The translations under genes and the position numbers were made by a program. This document shows, piece by piece, positions 8,217-19,500 of a stretch of 64,000 nucleotides of DNA. This DNA is from Pseudomonas wayambapalatensis. Lineage in GTDB: Bacteria > Pseudomonadota > Gammaproteobacteria > Pseudomonadales > Pseudomonadaceae. Location of the stretch: positions 1,138,501 to 1,202,500 of the forward strand of contig CP077096.1 of the NCBI GenBank assembly GCA_014268975.2, written 5' to 3'. Position 1 is the stretch's first letter. Each line of letters starts with the position of its first letter. The notes under the pieces are model-generated. The model did not search any database and was not told where the DNA came from. It saw only the letters and a list, made by a program, of their open reading frames with translations.

Positions 8217-9161
8217 ATGAGTAAAAAGCGTTACCCCAGACTGTTTGGCATATTGCCCTTTTTAGGCATGCTTTTACTCAGTGGGTGCAACTGGACCCTG
8301 CTCGACCCGAAGGGCCAGGTCGGCATTGAGCAAAAGAACCTGATCCTCATCGCTACCGGCCTGATGCTGCTGGTCGTGGTGCCAGTCATCATCATGACCC
8401 TGGTCTTCGCCTGGAAGTACCGTGCTTCCAACAAGGCTGCCACCTACACCCCCGACTGGTCGCACTCGACCAAGATCGAAGCCGCGGTGTGGATCATCCC
8501 GATCCTGATCATCATCGCCCTGGGCTACGTCACCTACCACTCCACCCACAAGCTCGACCCTTATCGTCCGCTGGATTCCGATGTGAAGCCGGTGCAGATC
8601 GACGTGGTCGCCCTGGACTGGAAATGGCTGTTCATCTACCCGGAGCAGGGCATTGCCACGGTCAACAAGATCGTCTTCCCGGCTAACACCCCGGTCAACT
8701 TCCGCGTGACCTCCGACGCCGTGATGAACTCGTTCTTCATCCCTGCGCTGGGCGGCCAGATCTACGCGATGGCCGGCATGACCACCAAGCTGCACCTGAT
8801 CGCCAACGAAAATGGCGAGTTCGACGGTATCTCCGCGAACTACAGCGGTGCTGGCTTCACCGGTATGAAATTCAAGGCAACCGCCACTTCGCAAGCCGAC
8901 TTCGATGCATGGGTCGCGCAAGTGAAGGCCTCGCCGAAGAAGCTGGACAAGGCCGAATACGACGCCTTGGCCAAACCAAGCGAAAACAACCCAGTCGCGC
9001 TGTACAGCGAGGCTTCGCCTGACACGTTCCAGCTCATCGTCGACAAGTACGAAGGCATGAACCGTGGTCGTCCGAGCCACGAAGAAGCAGGCAGCAAAGA
9101 CCTGGCCACTACCAAGGGTGTGGAAACGAGTATGCAACCAGCTGCCGGTGCAGAGGAGTAA
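8217..9161 (+). CDS. cyoA: Cytochrome bo3 ubiquinol oxidase subunit II
   Basis: 314-residue lipoprotein of the haem-copper quinol oxidase. The lipobox LLLSGC places the lipidated Cys near residue 24. Two transmembrane helices follow ([20 protein letters not shown] and [19 protein letters not shown]), then a periplasmic cupredoxin-fold domain. The CuA-binding Cys/His set of cytochrome c oxidases is absent, as expected for a quinol oxidase. First gene of cyoABCDE; the stop is 3 bases before the cyoB start. Confidence 0.97.
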   Translation: MSKKRYPRLFGILPFLGMLLLSGCNWTLLDPKGQVGIEQKNLILIATGLMLLVVVPVIIMTLVFAWKYRASNKAATYTPDWSHSTKIEAAVWIIPILIIIALGYVTYHSTHKLDPYRPLDSDVKPVQIDVVALDWKWLFIYPEQGIATVNKIVFPANTPVNFRVTSDAVMNSFFIPALGGQIYAMAGMTTKLHLIANENGEFDGISANYSGAGFTGMKFKATATSQADFDAWVAQVKASPKKLDKAEYDALAKPSENNPVALYSEASPDTFQLIVDKYEGMNRGRPSHEEAGSKDLATTKGVETSMQPAAGAEE

Positions 9162-9164
9162 GAG

Positions 9165-11183
9165 ATGTTCGGTAAATTAAGCCTGGAGGCGATTCCCTAT
9201 CACGAGCCGATAGTCATGGTGACGCTTGCCATGATCGCGCTCGGGGGCCTCGCCGTCGTTGGTGCCATCACCTATTTCCGCAAGTGGTCCTACTTGTGGA
9301 CCGAGTGGTTGACCACGGTCGACCACAAGAAGATCGGGGTGATGTACATCATCGTCGCGATGGTCATGCTGCTGCGCGGCTTCGCCGACGCCATCATGAT
9401 GCGTACCCAGTTGGCTGCCGCTACCGGCGGCTCCGAAGGCTACCTGCCGCCTGAACACTATGACCAGATCTTCACCGCCCACGGTGTGATCATGATCATC
9501 TTCATGGCGATGCCGTTCTTCACCGGCCTGATGAACCTGGCCCTGCCTCTGCAGATCGGTGCACGTGACGTTGCCTTCCCGTTCCTGAACTCCCTGAGCT
9601 TCTACCTGCTGCTGGCAGGCGTGCTGCTGGTCAACATCTCCCTGGGCGTCGGCGAATTCGCCAAGACCGGTTGGGTTGCCTATCCGCCACTGTCGGGGAT
9701 CCAGTACAGTCCGGGCGTAGGGGTTGACTACTACATCTGGGCGCTACAGCTATCAGGCTTGGGTACGACACTGACAGGCGTGAACTTCCTGGTCACCGTC
9801 CTGAAGATGCGCGCACCTGGCATGAAACTGATGGACATGCCGATCTTCACCTGGACCTGCACCTGGGCCAACGTGCTGATCGTCGCTTCCTTCCCGATCC
9901 TGACCGCCGCACTCGCCCTGCTGACCGTTGACCGTTATCTGGACTTCCACATCTTCACCAACGAGCTTGGTGGGAACCCGATGATGTACGTCAACCTGTT
10001 CTGGGCCTGGGGTCACCCTGAGGTGTACATCCTGATCCTGCCGGCGTTCGGCGTGTTCTCGGAAGTAACCTCGACCTTCTCCAGCAAGCGTCTGTTCGGC
10101 CACCACGCGATGATCTACGCATCGGGTGCCATTGCCGTACTGGGCTTCGCGGTCTGGCTGCACCACTTCTTCACCATGGGTGCCGGCGCCAGCGTCAACA
10201 CCTTCTTCGGTCTGGCGACGATGCTGATCTCCATTCCGACCGGTGTGAAGCTGTTCAACTGGCTGTTCACCATGTACCAGGGTCGCGTGCGTTTCACTCC
10301 GCCGATGCTCTGGACCCTGGGCTTCATGGTCACCTTCTCCATCGGTGGCATGACCGGCGTACTGCTGGCCGTTCCAGGTGCTGACTTCGTACTGCACAAC
10401 AGCCTGTTCGTTATTGCCCACTTCCACAACGTGATCATCGGCGGCGCGGTGTTCGGCTACATTGCCGGCTTCGCCTTCTGGTTCCCGAAAGCCTTCGGCT
10501 TCACCCTCAACGAGAAGTGGGGCAAGGCGGCATTCTGGTTCTGGCTGTCCGGTTTCTACGTGGCCTTCATGCCGCTGTACGCGCTGGGCTTCATGGGTAT
10601 GACCCGTCGTCTGAACCACTCCGACAACCCACTGTGGGAACCCTACCTGTACGTGGCCGTGGTCGGTGCGGTGCTGATCCTGTTCGGTATCGCCTGCCAA
10701 CTGATCCAGCTGTACGTATCGGTTCGCGACCGCAACCAGAACCTGGACGTCACTGGCGATCCATGGGGTGGCCGTACCCTGGAATGGTCGACTTCGTCGC
10801 CACCTCCGTTCTACAACTTCGCCCACATGCCTGAGAAGGTCGGCCTGGACGCCTGGCAAGAAGCCAAGGAAGCCGGTGTCGCCTACAAGGTGCCGGCCAA
10901 GTACGAAGCGATCCACATGCCGAACAACACCTCGACCGGTCTGTTCATGGGTCTGTTCCTGACCATCTTCGGCTTCGCTTTCATCTGGCACATCTGGTGG
11001 CTGGTGGGTGCGAGCCTGGTAGCAACCATCGCGGTCTTCGTTCGCCACGCTGCACGTGACGATCAGGGCTACATGGTTCCTGCCGAAGAAGTGGCGCGCA
11101 TCGAAGGCGAACGCCAGCGGGCCCTGCAGCTTGCCGGTGTACCTACCGGTGGCGCACGTGTCGAAACCTTTGAACGGGTGTAA
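9165..11183 (+). CDS. cyoB: Cytochrome bo3 ubiquinol oxidase subunit I
   Basis: 672-residue, roughly 15-helix catalytic subunit holding haem b, haem o3 and CuB. It oxidises ubiquinol, reduces O2 to water and pumps protons. Visible signatures: [15 protein letters not shown] (haem b ligand), [14 protein letters not shown] (CuB His and cross-linked Tyr), HHFFTMG (CuB histidine pair) and the haem-ligand segment [15 protein letters not shown] follows GGAGTAAGAG. Translationally close to cyoA and cyoC. Confidence 0.98.
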   Translation: MFGKLSLEAIPYHEPIVMVTLAMIALGGLAVVGAITYFRKWSYLWTEWLTTVDHKKIGVMYIIVAMVMLLRGFADAIMMRTQLAAATGGSEGYLPPEHYDQIFTAHGVIMIIFMAMPFFTGLMNLALPLQIGARDVAFPFLNSLSFYLLLAGVLLVNISLGVGEFAKTGWVAYPPLSGIQYSPGVGVDYYIWALQLSGLGTTLTGVNFLVTVLKMRAPGMKLMDMPIFTWTCTWANVLIVASFPILTAALALLTVDRYLDFHIFTNELGGNPMMYVNLFWAWGHPEVYILILPAFGVFSEVTSTFSSKRLFGHHAMIYASGAIAVLGFAVWLHHFFTMGAGASVNTFFGLATMLISIPTGVKLFNWLFTMYQGRVRFTPPMLWTLGFMVTFSIGGMTGVLLAVPGADFVLHNSLFVIAHFHNVIIGGAVFGYIAGFAFWFPKAFGFTLNEKWGKAAFWFWLSGFYVAFMPLYALGFMGMTRRLNHSDNPLWEPYLYVAVVGAVLILFGIACQLIQLYVSVRDRNQNLDVTGDPWGGRTLEWSTSSPPPFYNFAHMPEKVGLDAWQEAKEAGVAYKVPAKYEAIHMPNNTSTGLFMGLFLTIFGFAFIWHIWWLVGASLVATIAVFVRHAARDDQGYMVPAEEVARIEGERQRALQLAGVPTGGARVETFERV

Positions 11184-11186
11184 TCA

Positions 11187-11810
11187 ATGTCCAGTCAAGT
11201 AATTCACGGCGATGCGCATGGTCACGACCATGGGCACGACGATCACCACCACGACTCGGGCCAGATGACCGTCTTCGGTTTCTGGCTGTACCTGATGACC
11301 GACTGCATCCTGTTTGCGTCGCTCTTCGCCACCTACGCGGTGCTGTCCGGCAGTTTTGCCGGCGGCCCGTCGGGTCATGACATCTTCCAGCTCGACTTCG
11401 TGCTGGTCGAAACCGCGTTCCTGCTGCTGTCCTCGATCACCTTCGGCTTCGCCATGCTGAAGATGTTCGCCGGTAACAAGGCAGGCGTACTGGGCTGGTT
11501 GGCTATCACCTTCCTGTTCGGTGCAGGCTTCATCGCGATGGAAATCTACGAGTTCCATCACCTGATCGTTGAAGGCTACGGCCCGCAGCGCAGTGGTTTC
11601 CTGTCGGCGTTCTTCGCGCTGGTCGGCACCCACGGCCTGCACGTGACCTCGGGTCTGATCTGGATGGCCATCCTGATGTACCAGATCAACAAGCACGGCA
11701 TCACGCCGACTGCCAAGACCCGCATGAGCTGCCTGAGCCTGTTCTGGCACTTCCTGGACGTGGTCTGGATCTGCGTCTTCACCGTCGTCTACCTGCTGGG
11801 GGTTCTGTAA
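11187..11810 (+). CDS. cyoC: Cytochrome bo3 ubiquinol oxidase subunit III
   Basis: 207-residue, five-helix membrane subunit. The His-rich N-terminus ([17 protein letters not shown]) precedes the conserved core [28 protein letters not shown] and [14 protein letters not shown] are typical of the family. The stop codon overlaps the cyoD start by one base (TAATG). Confidence 0.97.
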   Translation: MSSQVIHGDAHGHDHGHDDHHHDSGQMTVFGFWLYLMTDCILFASLFATYAVLSGSFAGGPSGHDIFQLDFVLVETAFLLLSSITFGFAMLKMFAGNKAGVLGWLAITFLFGAGFIAMEIYEFHHLIVEGYGPQRSGFLSAFFALVGTHGLHVTSGLIWMAILMYQINKHGITPTAKTRMSCLSLFWHFLDVVWICVFTVVYLLGVL

Positions 11811-12142
11811 TGGCTAACGCACACGACACTCACCACGAAGGTAACCACGGCAGCGTGAAGTCCTACATGATCGGCTTCATCCTGTCGATCATCCTGACCG
11901 CGATCCCGTTCGGCCTGGTGATGTATCCGACCCTGCCGAAGAACCTGACCGTCCTGATCGTGGTGGCCATGGCCGTCATTCAGGTCGTGGTGCACCTGGT
12001 GTACTTCCTGCACATGGACCGCTCGAAAGAGCAGCGCTCCACTGTCTCGACGTTCCTGTTCACCGCTCTGGTAATCGCACTGCTGGTAGGCCTGTCGCTG
12101 TGGATCATGTTCAGCATCCACTACGAAATGTTGGCCAAGTGA
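11810..12142 (+). CDS. cyoD: Cytochrome bo3 ubiquinol oxidase subunit IV
   Basis: 110 residues with three membrane helices (SYMIGFILSIILTAIPF; LTVLIVVAMAVIQVVVHLVYFLHM; FLFTALVIALLVGLSLWIMF). It is the small non-catalytic subunit that stabilises the CuB site during assembly. It overlaps cyoC by one base and lies 11 bases before cyoE. Confidence 0.96.
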   Translation: MANAHDTHHEGNHGSVKSYMIGFILSIILTAIPFGLVMYPTLPKNLTVLIVVAMAVIQVVVHLVYFLHMDRSKEQRSTVSTFLFTALVIALLVGLSLWIMFSIHYEMLAK

Positions 12143-12153
12143 GGTAAGACTGC

Positions 12154-13041
12154 ATGTCCGTGAAGCACTTTATCCAAATCACCAAACCGGGGATCATTTT
12201 CGGTAACGTGCTTTCCGTGGCAGGCGGTTTCTTCCTTGCCGCGAAGGGCCATGTGGATTTCGCCCTGTTCCTGGCGGTGGTGGTAGGTACTTCGCTTGTG
12301 GTTGCGTCCGGTTGCGTGTTCAACAACTGCATCGACCGTGACATCGACCAGAAGATGGAACGTACCAAGAACCGCGTCATGGTTCAGGGCGGCATGTCGC
12401 TGCCCCTCGCACTGATCTACGCCACCCTGCTCGGGGTGGCGGGTTTCAGCCTGCTGTATGTCCAGGCCAATCCGCTGTCGGCGTTCTGTGCGTTGATCGG
12501 CTTCGTGGTCTACGTCGGCTTCTACAGCCTGTGGCTCAAGCGCAAATCGGTGCACGGCACCCTGGTCGGCAGCCTGTCCGGTGCCATGCCTCCGGTGATC
12601 GGCTATTGCGCAGTGAGCAACAGCTTCGACCTGGCAGCGGTCACGCTGCTGGTGATGTTCAGCCTGTGGCAGATGCCGCACAGCTTTGCCATCGCCATCT
12701 TCCGCTTCAAGGATTACAGCGCAGCCAACATCCCGGTCCTGCCGGTGGCTCGCGGTATCCTGGCGGCGAAGAAGCAGATCGTGCTGTACGTGCTGGCCTT
12801 CGTGCTCGCCACGTTGATGCTGACGCTGGGTGGGTACGCCGGTCTGGGTTACCTGGCCGTCGCAGCCGCCATGGGTCTGTACTGGTTGTACATGGCCTGG
12901 GGTGGCTACAAGGCCGAAGATGACAGCAAGTGGGCACGCAAAGTGTTTGGCTTCTCCATCCTGACCGTCACCGCGCTGAGCGTGATGATGTCGGTGGACA
13001 GCCAGACTGCTGCCGACGTGCTGATGACCTACGCACGCTGA
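12154..13041 (+). CDS. cyoE: Protoheme IX farnesyltransferase (haem O synthase)
   Basis: 295-residue UbiA-type membrane prenyltransferase that farnesylates protohaem to make the haem O needed by CyoB. The first Asp-rich motif is [15 protein letters not shown] and the second loop motif is YSLWLKRKS. Last gene of the operon, followed by a strong terminator. Confidence 0.97.
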   Translation: MSVKHFIQITKPGIIFGNVLSVAGGFFLAAKGHVDFALFLAVVVGTSLVVASGCVFNNCIDRDIDQKMERTKNRVMVQGGMSLPLALIYATLLGVAGFSLLYVQANPLSAFCALIGFVVYVGFYSLWLKRKSVHGTLVGSLSGAMPPVIGYCAVSNSFDLAAVTLLVMFSLWQMPHSFAIAIFRFKDYSAANIPVLPVARGILAAKKQIVLYVLAFVLATLMLTLGGYAGLGYLAVAAAMGLYWLYMAWGGYKAEDDSKWARKVFGFSILTVTALSVMMSVDSQTAADVLMTYAR

Positions 13042-13060
13042 AGCCTACGCGCATTACAAG

Positions 13061-13086
13061 AACCCGGCCTTTGGCCGGGTTTTTTA
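13061..13086 (+). terminator. Terminator of the cyo operon
   Basis: AACCCGGCC and GGCCGGGTT form a 9-bp stem with a 3-nt loop, followed by a T run (ending TTTTTTATT). Confidence 0.9.
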
Positions 13087-13161
13087 TTGGTAGATTTTCC
13101 GTCTGCGCGCTGGTATCCGAACGCACTAGTTTGAGCTTCCAAGTCATAAGGAGGCATCCAA

Positions 13162-14289
13162 ATGAGTGTTTTTACCGTCTATTTCTGCGGAACCGGCTCC
13201 CACCGTTTCGATCACAACAACCCTAATTTCTGGAATGGCGAGCTGATCGCCACGCTGGCCAACCATACCTTCGGCAGGGAGTTCGTCGACTGGATCGCAG
13301 TCGATGGCCCAGGCAGTGGCAACCTGCAGGACGATGCCTTGTTCGTAGACGACGGCGACTACTACAAAGTGACCGGCACGCTGTTCGGCAAAGGTTGGGA
13401 TGAGAACGTGCGGCATGCCCTGCAGGTCATCAAGGGCAAGAGTACCTGGGCCCGCACCAAGCTCACCGAGCAGCAATACCAGAACCTGAAGAGCGCTGGC
13501 ATTCCAATTCCTGATGCCGAGGCCGGTGGCTCGTGGTTCTGGCGCACCTACGACTATGGTGATCGCGCGGTGACCCCCCAGGCCTTGCAAGAGCAGATGA
13601 TCAGGCAACTGCGCAAACCGTTGATCCCGACCACGGTCAACCTGGTGGGGTGGAGCAGGGGCGGAATCAGTTGTCACATGCTCGCCAACGCAATAGCGCA
13701 AGATCCGGAGCTGCGTGATGTGAAGGTCAACATCTTTGCCATCGATCCGGTGCCGGGGGTAGGTAACCTGAAGTCTGAGCGCGTGCAACTGGGAGCCAAC
13801 GTGAAGGAGTACGTGGGGTTCTATGCGCGAGACGAGCGATCCAAAGGGTTCGCCTGTGTGGTGCCTGCCACAGCGTACGGTACACGTGTCAGCGTACTGC
13901 CGATGCCGGGCCGCCATGCAACGCTGGTGGGCAATGCTTCGATAGACGGCGCAGGTTCTGGCAAGGCACTGCCTGAGCCGGGGATGATCGTGCGGCACTT
14001 CGCGGAGGTTTGCCTGAAGCGTTGGGGCGTAAAGCTGGACAAGTGTCTGGAGTTGGACGATGCGGGGCTGATGACCTATCACAAGACCATCGATGCGAAC
14101 GATGAGCTTTACCGCGCCATGCGCAAGAAGTCCTATACCGTACTGACCGAAGGCACTGCCGATGAGCGTATGGTTCATCGCGGCAGCATTGCCACGGAGT
14201 TCAGCCAGGTGCGTGGCGAGCACCTGGACCCCAGCGATGGGTTGAGTATCCAGCGTTTCGACCTGCACGCCTACAAAGCCCTGCGCTGA
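13162..14289 (+). CDS. Alpha/beta-hydrolase-like protein with GWSRGG nucleophile motif
   Basis: 375 residues behind a strong AAGGAGG ribosome site. NLVGWSRGGISCHMLANAI has the nucleophile-elbow form GxSxG found in lipases and in type VI lipase effectors (GxSRG). A candidate acid (FAIDPVPG) and candidate catalytic His (PGRHATLVG) follow in the expected order. The N-terminus YFCGTGSHRFD and the stretch EYVGFYARDERSKGFACVVP also resemble DUF2235/Tle-type enzymes. No signal peptide is visible, so export, if any, would need a dedicated system; no T6SS gene is in the window. Substrate is unknown. Monocistronic, with a hairpin after the stop. Confidence 0.6.
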   Translation: MSVFTVYFCGTGSHRFDHNNPNFWNGELIATLANHTFGREFVDWIAVDGPGSGNLQDDALFVDDGDYYKVTGTLFGKGWDENVRHALQVIKGKSTWARTKLTEQQYQNLKSAGIPIPDAEAGGSWFWRTYDYGDRAVTPQALQEQMIRQLRKPLIPTTVNLVGWSRGGISCHMLANAIAQDPELRDVKVNIFAIDPVPGVGNLKSERVQLGANVKEYVGFYARDERSKGFACVVPATAYGTRVSVLPMPGRHATLVGNASIDGAGSGKALPEPGMIVRHFAEVCLKRWGVKLDKCLELDDAGLMTYHKTIDANDELYRAMRKKSYTVLTEGTADERMVHRGSIATEFSQVRGEHLDPSDGLSIQRFDLHAYKALR

Positions 14290-14298
14290 GTTCTTCGA

Positions 14299-14327
14299 CC
14301 CACCAGCGGGTAAGTCTCGCTGGTGGG
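14299..14327 (+). terminator. Hairpin after the hydrolase gene
   Basis: CCCACCAGCG (14299-14308) pairs perfectly with CGCTGGTGGG (14318-14327). There is no T tract, so it may stabilise the 3' end or be a weak terminator. Confidence 0.5.
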
Positions 14328-14448
14328 CGGCGAATCTATCGACAGCCCCTTTACAACGCCGGGGCAACCAGACTATTTTCTGCCTCGGCCACCGCAGTGG
14401 CCAACGTCGCTCGGACGGTTCCGGGCGCTTACGTCTCTCGAGGAAAGC

Positions 14449-15657
14449 ATGGCCAACCCAGGTTCGCCGCGCCGCTTTGCGCGCATCGATCGTCTCCCCC
14501 CCTACGTCTTCAACATCACTGCCGAGCTCAAGATGGCGGCACGCCGTCGTGGCGAAGACATCATCGACCTGAGCATGGGCAACCCGGATGGCGCGACCCC
14601 GCCACACATCGTCGAGAAGCTGGTGCAGGTCGCCCAGCGTGAAGATACCCACGGCTATTCCACCTCGCGCGGCATCCCGCGACTGCGCCGCGCCATTTCC
14701 AACTGGTACAAGGAACGCTACGACGTCGAGATCGACCCGGACAGCGAAGCCATCGTCACCATCGGCTCGAAAGAGGGCCTCGCGCACCTGATGCTCGCCA
14801 CCCTCGACCATGGCGACACGGTGCTGGTACCCAACCCCAGCTACCCGATTCACATCTACGGGGCGGTGATCGCCGGTGCCCAGGTGCGCTCCGTGCCGCT
14901 GGTGCCGGGAGTGGACTTCTTCAATGAGCTGGAGCGGGCGATCCGCGAATCGATCCCCAAGCCGAAGATGATGATCCTGGGCTTCCCCTCCAACCCGACC
15001 GCGCAGTGCGTGGAATTGGACTTCTTCGAACGAGTGGTGGCCCTGGCCAAGCAGTACGACGTGCTGGTGGTGCACGACCTCGCTTACGCCGACATCGTCT
15101 ACGACGGCTGGAAGGCGCCTTCGATCATGCAGGTGCCTGGCGCCAAGGATATCGCGGTGGAGTTCTTCACCCTGTCCAAGAGCTACAACATGGCGGGCTG
15201 GCGGATCGGCTTCATGGTCGGCAACCCCGAGCTGGTCAGCGCCCTGGCGCGGATCAAGAGCTACCACGACTACGGCACTTTCACGCCGCTGCAGGTGGCG
15301 GCGATTGCCGCGCTGGAAGGTGACCAGCAGTGCGTGCGCGACATCGCCGAGCAGTACCGCCAACGCCGCAACCTGTTGGTCAAGGGGCTGCATGAGATGG
15401 GCTGGATGGTCGAGAATCCGAAAGCCTCGATGTACGTCTGGGCCAAGATCCCCGAAGCCTATGCACACCTCGGCTCGCTGGAGTTCTCCAAGAAGCTGCT
15501 GGCCGATGCCAAGGTCTGTGTCTCGCCCGGTATCGGTTTTGGCGACTATGGCGATGACCATGTGCGCTTTGCCCTCATCGAGAACCAGGACCGCATCCGC
15601 CAGGCCATCCGCGGTATCCGTCAGATGTTCCGCGCCGACGGGCTGACCAGCAAGTAA
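14449..15657 (+). CDS. alaC: Alanine-synthesising PLP aminotransferase
   Basis: 402-residue fold-type I aminotransferase (AlaC/YfdZ group), expected to make alanine from pyruvate with glutamate. PLP lysine motif: [13 protein letters not shown]; the N-terminal signature [10 protein letters not shown] and the SNPTAQ and DLAYADI segments are typical. An in-frame extension reaches 14323, but the start at 14449 ([19 protein letters not shown]) has a GAGGAAAG ribosome site and the family N-terminus. A terminator hairpin follows at 15670. Confidence 0.9.
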   Translation: MANPGSPRRFARIDRLPPYVFNITAELKMAARRRGEDIIDLSMGNPDGATPPHIVEKLVQVAQREDTHGYSTSRGIPRLRRAISNWYKERYDVEIDPDSEAIVTIGSKEGLAHLMLATLDHGDTVLVPNPSYPIHIYGAVIAGAQVRSVPLVPGVDFFNELERAIRESIPKPKMMILGFPSNPTAQCVELDFFERVVALAKQYDVLVVHDLAYADIVYDGWKAPSIMQVPGAKDIAVEFFTLSKSYNMAGWRIGFMVGNPELVSALARIKSYHDYGTFTPLQVAAIAALEGDQQCVRDIAEQYRQRRNLLVKGLHEMGWMVENPKASMYVWAKIPEAYAHLGSLEFSKKLLADAKVCVSPGIGFGDYGDDHVRFALIENQDRIRQAIRGIRQMFRADGLTSK

Positions 15658-15669
15658 GCCCCAGGCGTC

Positions 15670-15712
15670 AAGCCGCAAGCCGGTCTGCGATGGCAGGCCG
15701 ATTGCGGCTTTT
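15670..15712 (+). terminator. Terminator-like hairpin after alaC
   Basis: AAGCCGCAA (15670-15678) pairs with TTGCGGCTT (15702-15710), followed by TT. Confidence 0.6.
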
Positions 15713-15857
15713 GCCTGCCACGGTCGGCATGGCGCTCGAGGGCTGCGACCAGCGGCCGTCTTTTTTTCATTTCCCCTCTATCCAGCCGCTCGTGCTTGGA
15801 TTAAAAATGGCGCCGCGAGCGCCCGCTCGATAACAACAACTTCCCTTCCTGGCCATC

Positions 15858-16241
15858 ATGTCCGAACAGAACCCTTGCCTGACCTGCGGCGCCTGCTGCG
15901 GCTACTTTCGTGTGTCTTTCTTTTGGGGTGAATGCCAGTCTTCGGGCGGGTTGGTGCCCGACGATCTGGTGGTGCAGATCAATCCGACCCGCGTGGCCAT
16001 GATCGGCACCGACGCCAAGCCTTGCCGCTGTATCAGCCTGGAAGGCGAGATCGGCAACAAGGTGGGGTGCACCATCTACGAGAATCGTTCCAGCCCCTGT
16101 CGCGAGTTCGACGCGTCGTGGGAGAACGGCGTGCACAACCCCAGCTGTGATGACGCCCGTGCCGCCTATGGCCTGCCACCGCTGACCCCGCCTGGCGCCA
16201 ACGAACCGCACTGGCCTGACGATGGGGCAGAGGTCGCCTGA
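15858..16241 (+). CDS. YkgJ-family cysteine-cluster protein
   Basis: 127 residues. The N-terminal CLTCGACCG and later [22 protein letters not shown] and [11 protein letters not shown] give the Cys pattern of the YkgJ/UPF0153 zinc- or iron-chelating family. Biochemical function is not established. It is transcribed alone between alaC and the giant autotransporter. Confidence 0.85.
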   Translation: MSEQNPCLTCGACCGYFRVSFFWGECQSSGGLVPDDLVVQINPTRVAMIGTDAKPCRCISLEGEIGNKVGCTIYENRSSPCREFDASWENGVHNPSCDDARAAYGLPPLTPPGANEPHWPDDGAEVA

Positions 16242-16525
16242 ACCGCCAAACACATCACGTTTTGCCCACCGGACATGACCGTTCGTCGGTTGGATCCAAG
16301 CGACACCCTGCTGCAGCCCGCGAAATACGTGCTGCCTCGAGAAAGTATTAACACCATTTGACCGTCCCCGCGTCCCTTCGCGCCTGCTCGCCAGCGGCTA
16401 CACATTCCCAACAAGGAATCATGTAGCCATGGTCAGGTGTTTCGTCGTCGCGTGTTCGACTAACCGGCAACATAGCAGTGCACGCGTTCAAGGACCGAAC
16501 CACCTGATCCACGAAGGAGCTCTCC

Positions 16526-19500
16526 GTGGACAGAAGCGTCGCCTCCATTTTGCCTACCCGTCTTTCCCATTTGTCGCTCGCTGTGAGCCTCGCTGTCGGA
16601 GGCCTGGCCTTCGGTCTGACGAGCGAGCAGGCCCTGGCCGTGTGCAGTGCGGCCGGTTCCACCATCACGTGTAACGGCGCCGCCAACCCTCTGGCACCGA
16701 GCTATACCAACGGCGGCAGCGGCCTGACGGTCAACGTGAACCCTGGCGCCAGCCTGGGTACCTTGCTGGGCGTAGGGGGCACGTCGCTGTCGCTGGCGGG
16801 CAACAACAACACGTTGAACAACTCCGGCACCATCGACCCTACATTGCTGGGGCTGTTGAGCATTCAGTCCAGTGCAGTGCTGATCGGCAATACCGGCACC
16901 GGCAGCACGCTCAACATCAACAACAATGCCACGGGTGTGATCAAGGGCACGGGTGCCTTGCTCGGCGCCAACCTTCTTAACCTCACGGGCATGGCGCTGG
17001 ACGCGCGCAACGGTGCGACCGGTACCACTACCATCACCAACGCCGGCAGCATTGGCTCCTCGGCATTGGCTTCACTGACGCTGCTCAGTGAAGACACCCC
17101 GGTCATCGCGGTTACCGGCGGCAGCACGGTGAACTTCACCAACACCGGCACCATTCTTGGCCGGGCAGCGTTCGAGGCTTCTGCCGCAGGCAACACCTTC
17201 ACTAACGCCGGCACCTTGACCGGCAGCTTGTCGATGGGGGCCAACAGCGCCAACCGCTTCAATGCCATCACTGGTTCGAGTGTCGGTGCCGGGCTTGGTA
17301 TCAGTGTCGCCTTGCTGGTCACCAGTAATCCCAACCTGGCTTTCGCAGCCGCCGGCAAGATCGACGGCGGTGCCGGCGGCACCAACACGCTGGCCTTGCA
17401 GAACGCTATTGGTGGCGGCAGCGGGACTGCCGGCAGCGGCACGATCAACGCCAACAACTACATCAACTTCAGCCGTCTGATCGTCGATAGCGGCACCTGG
17501 AGCCTGATCGGCGCGGTGCTCAGCGGCACGACCCAGACCACCCTCAACGGCGGCGTGCTCAACTTCGACAACTCCAGCGCCTTTGGCAGCGGCGGCATCA
17601 CCGTCAACGGTGGCAGCCTGTTGGGCAGTGTCGCGGGGTTGAGCCTGGCCAACGCCCTGACCCTCAACGCCGGCCTGAGTGTCGGCGGTGGCAACGACCT
17701 GGCCCTCAACGGCGTGGTCTCGGGCGTCGGCGGGCTGACCAAGACCGGCGCCGGCCTGCTCACCCTCGGTGCCACCAACACCTACAGCGGCGGCACCAAC
17801 CTGACTGCGGGCGGCCTCAACCTGACCAGCGCTGCGGCGCTCGGCAGTGGAGCGCTCACCGTCAGTGGTGCGGGCAGCCTGCAAGGCAGTGTGCCGCTGG
17901 TATTGAACAACGCGGTGGCGCTGAACGCGGCGCTGACCTTGCCCGGCAGCAACGCCCTGAGCCTTGGCGGCGTGCTGAGCGGCACCGGCTCGCTGGTCAA
18001 GAGCGGTACCGGCAACCTGACGCTCAATGGCGTCAATACCTTCTCCGGCGGCACCACCCTCGGCACAGGCACGCTCACCCTCGGCAATGCCAGCGGTCTG
18101 GGCAGTGGCGCGTTGACCCTGACCGGCAACGGCACCCTCGATACCACGGCCGTCATGACCCTGGGCAATGCCATCAACCTGGGCAGCAGTGCCTTGACCT
18201 TGACTGGCAACAACGCGCTCACACTGGGCGGTGTGATTGGCGGTACCGGCAGCCTGGTCAAGAACGGCGCGGCCGACCTGACCCTGAACGGCGTCAATAC
18301 CTTCAGCGGCGGCACCACGCTCAGCACCGGCAAACTCACTGTCGGCAACAGCGCCGCGCTGGGTACGGGCGCTCTCGCATTGACTGGCAACGCCAGCCTC
18401 GACGCCAGCGCAGCGGTCAGCCTGGGTAACGCGATCAACCTCGGCGCCAACACCCTCAACCTGCTGGGCACCAGTGCCACCACCCTGGGCGGGGTGATCA
18501 GCGGCACCGGCGCACTGGTCAAGAGCGGCGCAGCCGACCTGGCGCTCAACGGCAACAACACCTTCAGCGGCGGCCTGACCCTCAACACCGGCAAACTCAC
18601 CGTGGGCAACAACAACGCCCTGGGCGGCGGTGCCTTGACCCTGGGTGGCAATGCCAGCCTCGATGCCAGCACCGGTGTCAACCTGGGCAACGCCATCAGC
18701 CTGGGCGCCAATACCCTCAACCTGCTGGGCACCAGTGCCACCACCCTGAGCGGGGTGGTCAGCGGCACCGGCGCGCTGGTCAAGAACGGCGCCGCCGGCC
18801 TGACCCTCAACGGCGCCAACACCTTCAGCGGTGGCACCACCCTCAACGCCGGGGTGCTGACCGTCGGCAACAACGCCGCACTGGGCACCGGTGCCCTCAG
18901 CCTGGGCGGCAATGCCAGCCTCGACGCGGGCGTGGCCGTCAACCTGGGCAACGCCATCGACCTGGGGGCCAACACCCTGAGCGTGCTGGGTAGCAACGCC
19001 ACCACCCTGGGCGGGGTGGTCAGTGGCACTGGTGCGTTGGTCAAGAGCGGTGCCAGCAACCTCACCCTCAGTGGTGCCAATACCTTCAGCGGCGGCCTGA
19101 ACCTCAACGCCGGCACCCTGACCCTGGCCAGCGCCGCGGCGCTGGGCACCGGCGCGCTCAACGTTGGCGGCGCATCCACACTCGCCAACAGCGCGGCGAT
19201 GACCCTGAACAATGGCGTCAACCTCGGCGCCAACCTGACCCTCTCCGGCGCCAACAACCTGACCCTGGCTGGCAACCTGAGCGGTACCGGCGGCCTGATC
19301 AAGAATGGGGCGAGCACCCTTACCCTGAGCGGCAGCAACACCCAGAGCGGTGCCACCGCGCTCAACGCCGGCACCCTGGTGGTCGGCAGCGCCACCGCCC
19401 TGGGCACAGGCGCGCTCAACGCCGCCGCAAACACCACGTTGGATTCTTCGGTGGCCGGGCTGACCCTGGGCAACGCGTTGAACCTGGCCGGTAACATCAC

